NCBI GenBank assembly: GCA_029931535.1
Contig: JAQPZY010001664.1
Location: 5,858,501 to 5,922,500, forward strand
Direction: 5' to 3'
Origin: Margaritifera margaritifera
Lineage: Eukaryota; Mollusca; Bivalvia; Unionida; Margaritiferidae
DNA: 64,000 nt
Part shown: one piece after another, positions 24,570 through 36,479 of the stretch
Position numbering within the stretch: position 1 is the first letter of the stretch
Layout: every line of letters starts with the position of its first letter
Translations under genes and position numbers: made by a program
The notes under the pieces: model-generated
Seen by the model: the letters and a program-made list of their open reading frames with translations, nothing else
Databases searched by the model: none
What the model was told of the DNA's origin: nothing

Positions 24570-24720
24570 AAAAGAAAGGGTCTGATGAAGCCTGTGCTCC
24601 GGAGTTTTGACAAAATTTCACTTTACCACACGTTTGTCGTCTGCATGAGATTCAATCTTGCCGGTAAAACTGCCCAATACTGGATCATTCTGCATCTCTT
24701 ATGAGCCCCCTCCAAATTTG
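24570..24720 (+). repeat. Copy 1 of a segment repeated at 30740-30890
   Basis: Shares 'gtcgtctgcatgagattcaa', 'cggtaaaactgcccaatact' and 'catctcttatga' with 30740-30890, same orientation, 6.2 kb apart. The pair flanks the repeated region between 25.6 and 29.1 kb. It could reflect an older segmental duplication or simply two copies of a dispersed repeat. Confidence 0.6.
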
Positions 24721-25649
24721 TTAGCTGTCCAGCTTTTGATTTTATCGTATTTTTAAGTCAGAAATTAGTGCACACCCTTTTAATGGCAAAAGAGCTTCGA
24801 AAATAGGTTTAGCCGAAATTCAGTATTTTTTTCCTATACCTTTTCTGTCAAAAGAAATTTACCTACAACTAACTACACTTATACGGAGATTTAAGTACCT
24901 GCATTTGTGTTTTCTCTGAACAAAAGTTTCAGAAAATCTTACCGGCTACAATTTTTTTTTTCTTCAAATTGAAACATTTGATACACATTTTCCCTATTTG
25001 TGCATATTGTATAAGCAACCACCCTTTCTGGCTATGGATTGCCTCACAATGGTAGCTATTTATTATAATGTATATTTCCGAGTTAGCACTTTTATGAATT
25101 TAAACTGATTGTAAAGAAATAGTTTACAATTAATTCATATACAATTGTGTATTTATATAAATTAGAGCCATGTAGTGTTTTTATTTACTTTTAAAAGTTG
25201 TTACCATAACTATTATCAGCTAAAATTGAATAAAGAATTCATATGTTTTTACTAACATATTATTATAAAAATACCTACTGTGAGAAGGTAACTTTTTTAG
25301 ATGAAGGGAAACAACCTGTACTTATACGAAATGACAATCGGAACATCCTCCGCCTTTTCCATCAAGTCATGAAAAAACCTGAGATGTAATTCGATGTAAA
25401 TGAGAACTATATTCAGAACTACTTTTGTTCACATTGCACACTATTGCAGCGGAAGGAGACAGTCACTGTCGGAATGTTGTCGGCCTTTTCTGTCGCAACA
25501 TATATGGTGCACTCCGATAATCACCTAACCCATCAAATGTATGTGCATTCCTACAACAGCATCCAAGGTTATTTCTTGATGAAAATGGCCGACTTACGTT
25601 CCGATTGGCTAAGAGAGTCAATTTGCAGGACTCACTGGACTAATTATAT
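24721..25649. other. No gene recognised
   Basis: AT-rich DNA. A plus-strand frame at 25444-25671 runs into the repeated segment at 25650 and is not supported by splice sites or homology. Confidence 0.35.
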
Positions 25650-25920
25650 GGAAGAAAGGGAACCAGTCTAGAAATGGGTGATGATTTGTAAAAAAAAATA
25701 TGTATATCTGGGTTCGGCTGGTCAGGATTGGTTGATAATGAAAGGAAAAGTTTAGTGAAAAGAATCTTTTGAGAGTTTATCCTAGTTGTAACTGAAAAAA
25801 TAGAGACCATGTTCTAGTGATGGAATTTCAGTCCTATTACAGACATGAGTTATTGAATTTGTAATATTATGGTATTTGCATAGGTTTACTATGGGAGCTG
25901 AATTAGTACCGTGAGTCCTA
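25650..25920 (+). repeat. Triplicated segment, copy 1 (short form)
   Basis: Begins at 'gggaaccagtctagaaatgg', runs through 'ggtcaggattggttgataat' and ends at 'gaattagtaccgtgagtc'. Compared with copies 2 and 3 it lacks about 176 bp (equivalent of 27049-27224), with a clean join after 'acatgag'. Confidence 0.85.
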
Positions 25921-26856
25921 TAGAGAATAACAGCCCTACAGCGGTTCCACATATGCATGTACAATTAACTTTACTATAAATGCAAAAGTATGGTTCTATT
26001 TATGGATAACAAGCAAAATTAATACCTTTGTCTGCTCAGAATGATTTTCAGTGGGATATTAAACACACCGTCAGATATGGCAACTGTTGACATGGAGTGT
26101 GTGTGTGTGGGGGGGGGGGGTGCAGTGTATAGAGTGTGTAGATTTGACTATGTAAGGTGTGGTGTTTTGCACATTGGTTAAAATCTATGGAATCAAATAT
26201 ATAAAGTTTAGACAATTTACCATTTACAGAGTAATTATGGTCACCAATTTGTTATTTCCTAGTTGTGCTCTGAAACGTTATGCTTGAGATATGATCACTT
26301 AGATCTCTACCATTATAATGACCCCTCATGATTTTGTATCCCACCAATTTCATTCAGTGAATGTTTTGGAACTTCATATTTTGTATTTTAATTGACTTGT
26401 GCCTACCTTACTTTAGTTTTATAGTATATATATTCTGGGGAAATTTTAGGTAATTTCTGTCATTTAAATCTCCTTTTCTGTAGTAATATATGCACATATA
26501 GATGGTAACCTTGACCTTTTACTCATTTATTGCATAATATGATAAGGCTGATACTATATTTCAATCTTAAATTGAAGAGGGATAAATGGTGATAGTAAAA
26601 AGGTTACTCTTGATTAGACAGATTTATTTTAATATTTGTTCTGATTTTCTGAAATGAAGCTCAAATACTTAAATGTTGCCTGAAATGCACCATTACTTAT
26701 CTTGGTGTACATGAACTTGCAATATAATTTAATATTCACCAATTTAATCTTTGACAAGCAGAACTCTGCACACTGTTTACTTATGCATTCTACTACAATC
26801 CATAGGTCTGTCAAGTTAATCAAGGGAGGATATAGGACTTGCGGTACTAAATATAA

Positions 26857-27292
26857 GAAAGAAGGGGAACCAGTCTAGAAATGGGTGAAGATAAAATAGA
26901 GTATATATGGGCTTGGCTGGCCAGGATTGGTTGACAATGAAAGCAAAAGTTTAGTGAAAAGAATTTTATGAGAGTTTATCCTGGTCGTAACTGAAAAAAT
27001 AGAGACCTTGTTTTATTGACGGAATTTCAGTCCTTTTATAGACTTGAGTTTGGAAAACACATTTCTGAAATTAGCACCCGACTCTTTGGTGTGGAATTGA
27101 AAGCACATCTTTCTTACACATGTAGGTCCAGAAAATGCCGTGGCTCATATTGTTTTCTCTACACAGAAGGATATGTCTATACTGATAAATATAGGTTTGA
27201 TCATGAGCATTCAGAAATTGAAAGTTATTGAATTTTTAATATCATGGTATTTGCATAGGTTTACTATGGGAGCTGAATTAGTACCGTGAGTC
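26857..27292 (+). repeat. Triplicated segment, copy 2 (full form)
   Basis: Same boundaries as copy 1 but with the extra internal piece at 27049-27224. An open frame covers that piece (27016-27231, 71 codons, ending in a stop) and is preceded by an acceptor-like 'ccttttatag'. A coding exon captured in the repeat is possible, but the peptide is not recognised and the frame is not kept in copy 3. Confidence 0.8.
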
Positions 27293-27399
27293 ATAAACAG
27301 AGTATATATGGGTTGGCTGGCCAGGATTGGTTGATAATGAAAGTAGGACTTTAGTTAAAAGAATCTTTTGGTAGCTTATCCTTGTTGTAACTAAAAAAA

Positions 27400-27437
<38 letters not shown>

Positions 27438-27741
27438 CAGAGGCAATGTTTTATTGATGGAATTTCATTCCTTTTACAGACTTGAGCTTGGAAAACTCAT
27501 TACTGAAATTGGTACTTGACTCTCTGATGCAGAATTGAAAATACATGTTTCAAACACATGTAGATCCAGAAAAGCCGCGTCCCATAGGGTTTTCTCTACA
27601 CATAAGCTGTCATCAAGGATATGTCTATACTGATAAATATAGGTCTGATCATGAGCATTGAAAACTTGAAAGTTATTGAATTTTTAATATTATGGTGTTT
27701 GCATAGGTTTACCATGGGAGCTGAATTAGTACCGCGAGTCC
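27293..27741 (+). repeat. Triplicated segment, copy 3, with poly-A interruption
   Basis: Directly abuts copy 2. It contains a run of about 40 nearly pure adenines (27393-27433) in place of 'ctgaaaaaatagaga', and the internal piece in diverged, frame-broken form. It ends at 'gaattagtaccgcgagtcct'. Confidence 0.8.
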
Positions 27742-27819
27742 TGCATTTATACTTCACGCAGTGGGTTACCTCCCTTGGGTAGAATAATGCGATTTACACA
27801 ACGTACTCTTCTCAAAGTG

Positions 27820-28590
27820 CATACTCATTCAGAACATCCTCGTCTCTTTCCGATGCGAGTAGAATAACTGAAAGTGATTCGGAGGTAATCGTACTGATAC
27901 TTCCCGAATTGGTAACTTCTCGTTGGACTAACAATCCAGCTAGATGTGCGTAGAACAGGTTCTTATAAAATGATAGGTGCCGAAAATAAAGCTCCACGAC
28001 GTTTCAGCAATCAATGAAATAGCTGCACGCAAGTTTTAATGTTATTTCTGCAACTTTGTGACGAAAAAAAATATATAAAAAAAATGAAGAAATCATTCAG
28101 TTTCAAAAGTCTGAAACTATGCTTATGTAGCTGTTAGTGATAACGCGTCATCTTGTCGTGACAGTGGAGGCTTTGGGGAACCTGGGGCACCTCAACTTTG
28201 CGGAACCCGGTTACTTAAGATATAGATCTACAAATACACCCTGAAAGCTGTCCTTAAACTGTCTTATATATGTGTATAATTATTAAAGCTATACTAGGCT
28301 AAGTATTAGACGGTTTAGACCTATATATGGTTTATTTAAACGTGTAATTTTATTCACGGCAACAAGGAAGGCCCCCATGACTAGGGGGGCCTGGGACATG
28401 CGCCACCTGCGCCCCCACCTTAATCTGGCACTGCGTTGTTACGGCCATGAAGTTATTATGACATAATAACCGCTGTGGGTTTGAAGGTAGTTCAAAGTGA
28501 CCATTATTTACATCCGAGTTTTTTTTGTTTTTTTGTTTTCTCGAATGCGGTGCAATAGGCAGAGGATGATCTGATTGAGCGGATGCTCAT
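27820..28590 (+). repeat. Tandem duplication, unit A (carries a MITE)
   Basis: Unit A and unit B (28591-29075) share 'atacttcccgaattggtaa', 'gctagatgtgcg.agaacag', 'cgacgtttcaacaatcaat' and 'ttattatgacataataac' in the same order. Unit A is longer because a 272-bp MITE lies inside it. A minus-strand frame over unit A is not conserved in unit B. Confidence 0.8.
28162..28433. mobile_element. Non-autonomous hAT-type element (MITE), 272 bp
   Basis: Starts CAGTGGAGGCTTT and ends TAATCTGGCACTG, so the termini are CAGTG...CACTG. The paralogous unit B lacks this block at the equivalent position and shows 'gttattgtgacg' where unit A has 'ttgtcgtga' and 'gttgttacg' on the two sides of the insert. That is consistent with a diverged ~8-bp target-site duplication, as in the hAT superfamily. 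No coding capacity. Confidence 0.75.
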
Positions 28591-29075
28591 TCAGAAGATC
28601 CTTGGTTCTTTTCGATGTAGGTCGAAGAGTTTTGACTCTCTGAAACAGACTTAGAGGTTATCGTAATGATACTTCCCGAATTGGTAAGTTTTTGGCGGAC
28701 GAACATCCGGCTAGATGTGCGAAGAACAGATTCTTATATAATAATTGGTGTTGAAAATAACGCTCGACGACGTTTCAACAATCAATTAAATAACTGCAGG
28801 TTTAATTTTTAATTGTTATTATTGCAACTTTGTAATGAAAAAAAATTGAAGAATACATTTGGTTTCAAAAGTTTGAAACTATTGCTTACGTCGCTGTTAG
28901 TGACGATGCGTCATCTAGTTATTGTGACGTAGGTGAAGATATTATGACGTAATAACAATCACAGCTTGAGTGCAGTTCATAATGGTCGTTGCTTACGTTC
29001 GAGGATTTTCTAGCAAGCTATGCAAAAGGCCGATGATGTTCCGATTGAGCTAATATTCTTTTAGAATACATCGCT
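28591..29075 (+). repeat. Tandem duplication, unit B (empty site)
   Basis: Second copy of the unit described at 27820, without the MITE. The junction phrases 'tgcaataggcagaggatgat' (end of A) and 'tgcaaaaggccgatgatgtt' (end of B) define a head-to-tail tandem. Confidence 0.8.
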
Positions 29076-29229
29076 GCCAGAAGGCTGTTTTGACCCCATG
29101 GTCATCTAAACTTTAGTCTATGGTTCCCGCGCATTTGTACACAAGAACGTTGCCTGCATCCTCCATTACTTCTCTGACCACATATTGACATGCAATAAAA
29201 AATAGGGATAAAAAAACTAGACTATGTAC

Positions 29230-29384
29230 TGCGGCTCAAATGCATTTAATTGTGTCGTAACTGACATCTGCCGTGTAATACTTTGTAACATCACCAGCCC
29301 TGTGGTCCACCATTGCAAGTAAAGAATTTCTGACTTTTTCCTCCCACGTATATTCCCAGATTGTCTCATTCTGCACTAAAGTCA
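29230..29384 (-). other. Coding-like segment of unknown origin
   Basis: On the minus strand an acceptor-like 'actttagtgcag' is followed by a frame of about 48 codons containing NETIWEYTWEEKVRNSLL and GDVTKYYTADVSYDTIK, ending in a stop. The composition is protein-like and unlike the surroundings, but no donor or partner exon is identifiable and I do not recognise the family. It could be an exon or a piece of a mobile element. Confidence 0.3.
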
Positions 29385-29648
29385 TTCCAAAGAAAAGACC
29401 TCAACAAACGCAATATAAACTGAATGTGATGTATTTATCAATATACAGCATTGTGCCAGAGATGTTATCTTGTGCAAGTTTGGTAACCCAGTGTTAGGAG
29501 TCTGGGCCACAATGTTACAATTTGGTGGTCAGATGCCATCTGGAGAAAATCGTAAACTTTACTAACTGCAACGTAATCAAGTTAAAATGCATTTGCTGCA
29601 ATTGTTTTCACAGCAATGGTTTTAGTACCCAACTCAAAGGTTTTCCAA

Positions 29649-29884
29649 CAGGGGCGGATTCATGGTGGGTGGTGGGAGGCGCCGGTGCGCACCTGTCCTA
29701 AATCCCACTTCCCCCCAATAAAAAAAAAATGAGCACGAAAGAACTGGAAAGTGTCCTAGAGTAAGTTTTCATTATAGTTAAACGATTAAATTCATGTCCT
29801 GGAAACGCTTGGGGGTTCTGTTCCACTGACCCCTAGCCTATTTGTTTACACATCCCCTAAGCGATATTTCTGGATCTGCCACTG
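29649..29884. mobile_element. Probable hAT-type MITE, 236 bp
   Basis: Starts CAGGGGCGGATTCA and ends TGGATCTGCCACTG. The ends are imperfect inverted repeats of each other (CAGGGGCGGATTCA against CAGTGGCAGATCCA). The flanks do not show a recognisable 8-bp duplication, so it is probably old. Confidence 0.65.
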
Positions 29885-30739
29885 TGGACGGTAGCATTTG
29901 GCAGACTTCACAATATACTGACGGCGTGCATGATATGGTTCAATTCCCTCGTTTTTGATTGAAATTCAATATGTGCAAATAATGAAATATATGCCTGATA
30001 GAATCTTGTCAATGTGCTCGCGCTTTGTGAGATAGGGCTTCACTTAGGGCGCATACATTTGGACTGCCTCGGCTACCTCTGTGAGACAAAAATATGCCTA
30101 GGTATGATCCGTAGGATAGACCTTGAAGTTGCGAACGAGGGCGCATAGTTTCGCATTCGAACCCTGTGGGAATCAAACAGAGCTAAATATTCTCAGCGTC
30201 CGATACATCTGAAACAAAACCAATTAATGTCATCATAAGCATTCGTGGATTCTTCTTTAAACACATGGGTCTATTGTTCAAATGTCAGGATTCGCTTAAC
30301 TTTTCATTAAGAAATTCACCCTTCTGCTAAAAATATGAAACTACAGAGTGGAAGCTAAGGGCCCTAAAGGCTCGCTTTTAGCTTTGACGATTGGGCTTTT
30401 CCCCTCTTTTGTTAATTCTTGCTCTTTTTAAAATATGAAAGGAATTACATGTTTTTTATTATTCAGATGCCATGTTAGAGTCTTCTTATTATAATGTATG
30501 TTGCTTTGGTGTAAAATGTTTTAGTCCTCTATATGAAGAGACCATTATGACACGTAATGATAATGGGGCAGAAAAGTGACAGGGGTGCAGAGATTGTGCA
30601 CAAGGCTGTTTTCATGTGAATTTTTCCAACAACTGCCATTTTTTCACTATTATTTTTTAAAAATATTTACCCTCAAATAACACAAACCAACGAAAGAAGG
30701 CTACCTAAAGTGGTAAAAAAATATTTGTTGTCCAGTGGC

Positions 30740-30890
30740 TTTCGGTCCATAAGGTTACGCTTCAAAAGTTCACTTCCTCACATGTAAGTCGTCTGCATGA
30801 GATTCAACCTTGGCGGTGAAAACTGTCCAATACTCTGACCATTTCCATCTCTTATGATCCAAAATAAAATTTCCTACCTGTCTAGGTCTG
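30740..30890 (+). repeat. Copy 2 of the segment at 24570-24720
   Basis: Direct-orientation copy sharing 'gtcgtctgcatgagattcaa' and following phrases with 24570-24720. It lies immediately left of the AT-rich Polinton-like region. Confidence 0.6.
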
Positions 30891-30899
30891 ATTTATTTC

Positions 30900-33110
30900 G
30901 CACAGAAATACAATATAATATCATTGTGCAGTTTATGCCGACATTGAATGGGTTCTAGAAAAACAAAATGTAGTTATTATGGACAAGATATAATATGGCG
31001 TATGTGAATATAAGCTATATCCACTAAAAGTTTATCGCGGAGAAGACTGTTTAAGTGAGTTTGTAAAAGACTTACGAAAAATAGCAATTGAGTTATTGAA
31101 TTTTATGAAATGATCCATATAATCCATTTTTCGCTGCAATGATGCATAATCTAGAAGGTTATGCCTCACATCTATTAATTTAGTTAGTTAAAACTGAAAC
31201 AGATTAGGAACAAAAGATTATACCAGATAATGCAGAGCGCTATAAATCAATTAGTAATTTTATTATATTTATAATAGAAACAATTAACAGAGGTGGAGAA
31301 AAAAGTATAAAGAAATGCAAGATTTATTGATTCACTTAATTTTTTAACCAATCGCTCAAAAACTTAGCAAAAAGTCTTTCAGATAATAAGTTTATACATA
31401 CTAGTAAACGTTTTAGAGGTATTCCCTTAGAATTCTTACGGAAGGATGTTCTTCATATAAATATATAGACTCATGTGAGAAGTGCAATGCAACAAAGCTT
31501 CCATCATACACACTATTCTATACTCTTTAAAAGATGTTAATGTAACTACAGAAGATTATAATTGTGCACACAAAGTATGGGAATACTTCAGATTTGAAAA
31601 TTTGGGTGATCTTCAGACTTTTATGTTAAGAAAGATACATTAATGCTAGCAGATATATTCCAAAACGAAATATATCGTTGTCTTAATACATATAGATTAG
31701 ATCCAGTATACTACTTCTGAATACCAGGGCTATCAGCTGACGTTCCATAAAATACAACAAAAGTAAAATTAGAGACATAATAAGAGACAGGTATGCATTT
31801 ACTTATAGAAAGCTGTATAGGAGGTTGTATATCCTTTATTCCAAAAAAGTATGCAAAATCAGACAACGAATATTATATTGATAAAGATGAAAAACAAAAA
31901 ATGATGAAGGTTATGATAAAACAAATCCAAGACCATATATTATACAATTTAAAACAATAAGTTGTATGGTTGGGCTACGCGTGAATATCTTCCTGCTCCA
32001 GATTTTGATGGGCAACAGAAGACCATCTTATCCTCTTTTGTAAGCCTATAACAAAATGGAGCGATACTAATAAAAAGGTGAATTTATAGAAGTTGATCTA
32101 TGTATATCCAGAAAACTTCACGATTTGTTCAAAGATTATCCTCTAGCATCTGAACATATGATTCCAAATTATTTTTCTCTATATCAAGTAAAATCAATAA
32201 AAGAGCTCGGATCTTTATCTGCTGCTCCAAATCTACTATGTATCCAATATAATAAGGAAACATACCTAGTAAGCCACAGATTGTTAAAAGTATACCTTAG
32301 TTAAATGTAAAAGGAAAGAAATTTCATAAAGCTATCTTATTTACACAGAAACCATGGTTAAAGAAATTTATTGATTTAAATAATAAGTTCAGAACTGAAA
32401 CAGACGATCTTTTTGAACAAGGCACATATAAGCTAACGAATAATTCTAAATTTGGCAAAACAATATTAAAACAAACCCACAAACAAAAACACAGTAATTC
32501 ATATAGTTGCAGATCCTTTAAAGTGTCATCAATATTAAATACAAGCAAATTTCAAGGATAGAACAATAATTGATTAAAATATTGTATTGACAGAGATGCT
32601 AAAACAACACTTAAAGACAAATGAACCTGTATATGGGAGTTTTGCTATCCTAGAACTATACAAATATTAATGTATAGCTTCTATTACAATGTATTGAAGA
32701 AAGAGAGAGTAGAGGTAAAGCTAAATATTACTGATACATATTCTTACTAATTCATGTCGAAACTGGCGATTTTATAAGAGATATGAAGGAAATGAATGAA
32801 TATTTTGATACAAGTAATTATCCTGTTGATATTATTTATCAAATTAAATGAAATTAAAGGAATGGATAAATCAACATTAAGGAAGATATGCAAAGTAATA
32901 AATAAAAAAGTCATAGAGAAATACATAACATTTCATGAATAAAGATTGTTTGCTTAATGTAAAGGCATATACTCATAAAGCTAGGCATATTGGATCGACT
33001 AAAGACCAAATATAATTATACAACATCATGTACGAAGAAGTCAGTATCACCAATCGATGAGGTAAGACTTCTAAACTCACTAGAATGTCAACCATATGGC
33101 TATATTATCA
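30900..33110 (+). pseudogene. Degenerate Polinton/Maverick-type family B DNA polymerase, copy 1
   Basis: Remnant of a protein-primed family B DNA polymerase, recognised from ordered motifs scattered over frameshifts and stops. The exonuclease I-like VYADIEW is near 30935. VYRGEDCLSEFVKDL is near 31030 and a 'FIDSLNFL'-type motif near 31320. The motif-A-type NKLYGWA lies at 31956-31976, and LHDLFKDYPLASE near 32115. The motif-B-type LTNNSKFGKT lies at 32433-32462, and the motif C position at 32730-32744 reads TDTYS, with the second catalytic Asp replaced by Tyr. A C-terminal SPIDEVRLL..PYGYI segment is near 33050-33100. Intact relatives replicate Polinton/Maverick and adintovirus-like elements. 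This copy cannot be functional. It faces a second copy at 42987-45670. Confidence 0.85.
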
Positions 33111-33199
33111 ACCGACTAAAATAATTTCTGCATTATATATTGATAAATTTTCTTTAAATATCGTAGTTTCAAATAATATTTGATGTTTATTTGTATTAT

Positions 33200-34370
33200 T
33201 ATGATAGTTGTATCCTCTTTTTGTTATAAAAGCCCACACAAACGCTTTAAAAAGTTTTCTTCATTTTCATGACATTACTCTTTTGAACGTTTTGATTCAC
33301 ATTTCTTACATTCCCTTTTGAATTTATAATTGCCCTTTTATATGTTCTGACAGAGGATAAGTTTTTTACATTCATAACAAGCAAATATCGATGATTGATT
33401 ATTATTACCCATTTATTTATCATAATTATTTTTTCAAGAAGAATGTTAAAAAATTCTATTTATTAAATTTTAGGACATATAAGTTTACCATTTAAAAAAA
33501 TGTTACCTTCTTACTTTTCTTTTTTAATATTTTCCTGAGCTTTAATGATTTAATAAATTATCAGATTGTATCCACTTGCCACTCTCAAGTTTTATTCTAT
33601 CAAGGTATTCCCACTTTGCTACAAATTATATTACTTACAAGGTAATACAAACTTTTCAATAAAATTTGTAAGTGATAAAGTTCTAGTAATTTTATTGTTT
33701 AGTTCTCAAACATTTGTATTTTTTCCACTAATATGTGTTTTAAAACAAATTTCTTCTTTTGATAAAAAAGTCAGTTACAAAGTTCTAATTGTTCTCCCAT
33801 TCAAATAGAGCATTATATTTGTACTATTTCCTATATTTTTTGTAATTCATATTAGATTGATATTCCTCAAATTTTAAAAAATTTATTTCATCTATGTTCT
33901 TATGTTGTATACCACAAGGGAATAATAAACTTTTGTTTTTTTACCTAAAAGTAGTTACCTCGCTATTAAACAAACATATATCGCATATATAATTACCTTT
34001 GGTCTAAAAATGTATCGTTTTTATTAACACCACATATAATGCATGTAGTTATAGTATTTAAACATTTTGGATATATACCATATCTATAATAATAATCTTT
34101 TTTTACTAGGTTCACATTTATTATATTTCTCATATTTTAACATTTAATAGTTATTTATCATTTAAATATATATTACATCTTTTTACAGTACTTTAGGTAA
34201 AAAGGTTTAAGCAAAAATCACATGTTTTTTTTTTAATAAGCTCGCCATTTTCAATATGATTACTAAAATAAGAACGACCAATACCTTGTATACAAGAACA
34301 TACAAAACTATTTGTTTCTTCATTCAAAATAACTAACTTTAGTAGGTACACCAGCTCCAAAACAAAAATG

Positions 34371-34438
<68 letters not shown>

Positions 34439-34490
34439 GATATGTAAAATATTTTTTATCAACAAAATAAATACATTTTTCACAATTAGT
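33200..34490 (-). pseudogene. Broken frames with CxxC zinc-ribbon-like motifs, probably part of a Polinton-like element
   Basis: Minus-strand frames convergent with the polymerase remnant contain repeated Cys pairs: FVCSC and KTCDFCLNLF in the open stretch at 34193-34310, TTCIICGVNK near 34040, and YECKK..RECKKCESKR near 33260-33380. Such CxxC series are typical of zinc-ribbon proteins carried near polymerase genes in invertebrate Polinton-like elements. The exact family is not identified. Stops and an (AT)n tract disrupt it. Confidence 0.45.
34371..34432. repeat. (AT)n microsatellite
   Basis: About 62 bp of pure AT repeat. It reads as Tyr-Ile repeats on either strand. Confidence 0.95.
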
Positions 34491-34610
34491 TTAACATATT
34501 TTATTTCACAAAATTTTAGTTCGAGATTACAAGATGTACAATAATATAGAGGTAAACGATTAGAACGGAAGCCAATGGCTTATAATGTCCTTCTTCTTTG
34601 ACGATACAAA

Positions 34611-34618
<8 letters not shown>

Positions 34619-34691
<73 letters not shown>
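34619..34691. repeat. (AT)n microsatellite
   Basis: About 73 bp of AT repeat followed by a short GT tract. Confidence 0.95.
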
Positions 34692-34692
<1 letters not shown>

Positions 34693-35447
34693 GTGTGTGT
34701 GTGTGAATATATGGCGGACGATATTAAGTTACAATGAAGAAAATTAAAAAAAAAAATTGAATAGTGAAAGTGCAGAGTCTCGTGGTTAAAACAGTAGCAT
34801 TTAGCCAAGGTATGAAAAGCACGATGATGAACAATGAGGGAGTAGCTGAAAGACGAGAGTAAATAAAAGAAAAAAGTGAAAAGGAGAAATTGTAAATTAA
34901 AATGTGTCGAACATTGTTTGGAAAGTTGATAAAATAGGGAGGAAAGAGAGGGGGGGGGGGAGCAAAACAAATAAGTAAATAAATAAAAAAGGAACAAAAA
35001 AAAAAAAAAAAAAAGAAAAAAAAAGGGTGAGATTAAAAGTAAACTACTTTCTTCTAGAGAGATTCGTTGCTGTACCGATGGCGAATCGTTTGGAAAAAAT
35101 ACAATTTTTCAATTAATACGTTATATTTCCATTTATTAAATGTATAATCTTACTTAAAGGCTCATATTTAACCCTTTTTAATAGTTTTAAGTTACGTTTT
35201 GTTGAATTTAGATGCGGCAAGTAATTAGTTCTACAAATCCATATTCCATAGTCACATCGTAACTTAATATAACCTCGAGTCATATTTAAATTTAATATTA
35301 ACTAGCTACAGAACCACATTCCTTTAAAAGAATATTACTAGTTTCACCAATTGAAAAATATATAATAAACGTTTCTACTATATAATATCCAACTCTTTGA
35401 TTAAGAACGATAGTCTTTTCTATAACTTTTGTTTTATCAAAAGGTAT

Positions 35448-36472
35448 TTAACTGGTCTCATTATTCACAACAAATGAAATAAAGAAATCAAAATTAGATA
35501 CACTTTCGATTTTAAAATAAAAACAATACGATATAAACCGGATTTTATTATTTATTGAAATAAAAAATTGAACTAAATCTCTGTTAAATACTTTTTGGAG
35601 AAGATTTATTGGTTCATAGTTACTTCCGAAAACTTTACTTAATTTTTCCATTTCAAATTCTAACGTCAATAGGTCGCTAAACTTTATAATAAAATCTCCT
35701 TTTAATGATTAATAATATATAATCTTCCATCTTTATTAAATTTATTATAAACTTTTCTATCATACTTAAGATTTAAAAGTAATATGCTTGGGAGTATTTT
35801 TTAAAAAAATATTAATAAAAATGTATTCATAATATTAACTAACGTTTCCAAGTCCTTTTTTAATTTGTCTATAACTTTAAATTGAGGTTCCAATTTATTT
35901 TTAAATTCCTCAGCGACTTTAATTTGTGATTCTAATTTATTTTGTTAATTTCGTTGTACCTATTTTATTTAAATTTGCTCTTAACCTACTAAACCTTTTT
36001 GCTCTTATTATCACTCACAGTTGTGTTCTTGTTATATTCATCTAGTGTTTAATAAAACAGTTAATTTTGTTATTCTATTTTCTTCTACTTTAACTGGTAA
36101 TTCCTCTCTTGGACCTTATAATGATATATTGCTGATTTATTAATCACTTAAATCTTCATCACTAGTCATAGCAACTATATAATATTTATCTTTTATTTTC
36201 TTGTGCTTTCCTTTGCCATAAAAATGTTTATTGAAATCAATTAATTTTTCGTTTGTCTGTTCTATTAGTAAAGTGAAAGAATTAATCTTATGTATTTCAT
36301 TTATTTTATTTTCTACATCATTGTTAGATAATATTTCTATTCTATCAATTCTATTAATTGGTGTACATACGGCGGGATATGTTTCCTTCTCTACTAAGTA
36401 TTTCTCCTGGGGTTTCATTTTTACTATCGATGTGTCTATTTCTATTATATTTATCACGTGATTTGTACTCAC
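35448..36472 (-). pseudogene. Unidentified minus-strand frames in the Polinton-like region
   Basis: Two open minus-strand stretches, 110 codons (36472-36140) and 73 codons (35669-35448), are separated by sequence with frequent stops. The first is lysine- and asparagine-rich, with EKYLVEKETYP and KHFYGKGKHKKIKDKYYIV, and ends in an acidic SDEDLSD. The second contains EMEKLSKVFGSNYEP and FNRDLVQFFISIN. Both are more complex than the AT-rich flanks and sit between a polymerase and an integrase remnant, so they may be element genes. I cannot name them. Confidence 0.35.
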
Positions 36473-36479
36473 AATATTT

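Noticed and set aside
34371..34691. Frames with long Tyr-Ile repeats
   Set aside because: Translations of (AT)n tracts; the same applies at 50800-50850 and 59166-59252.
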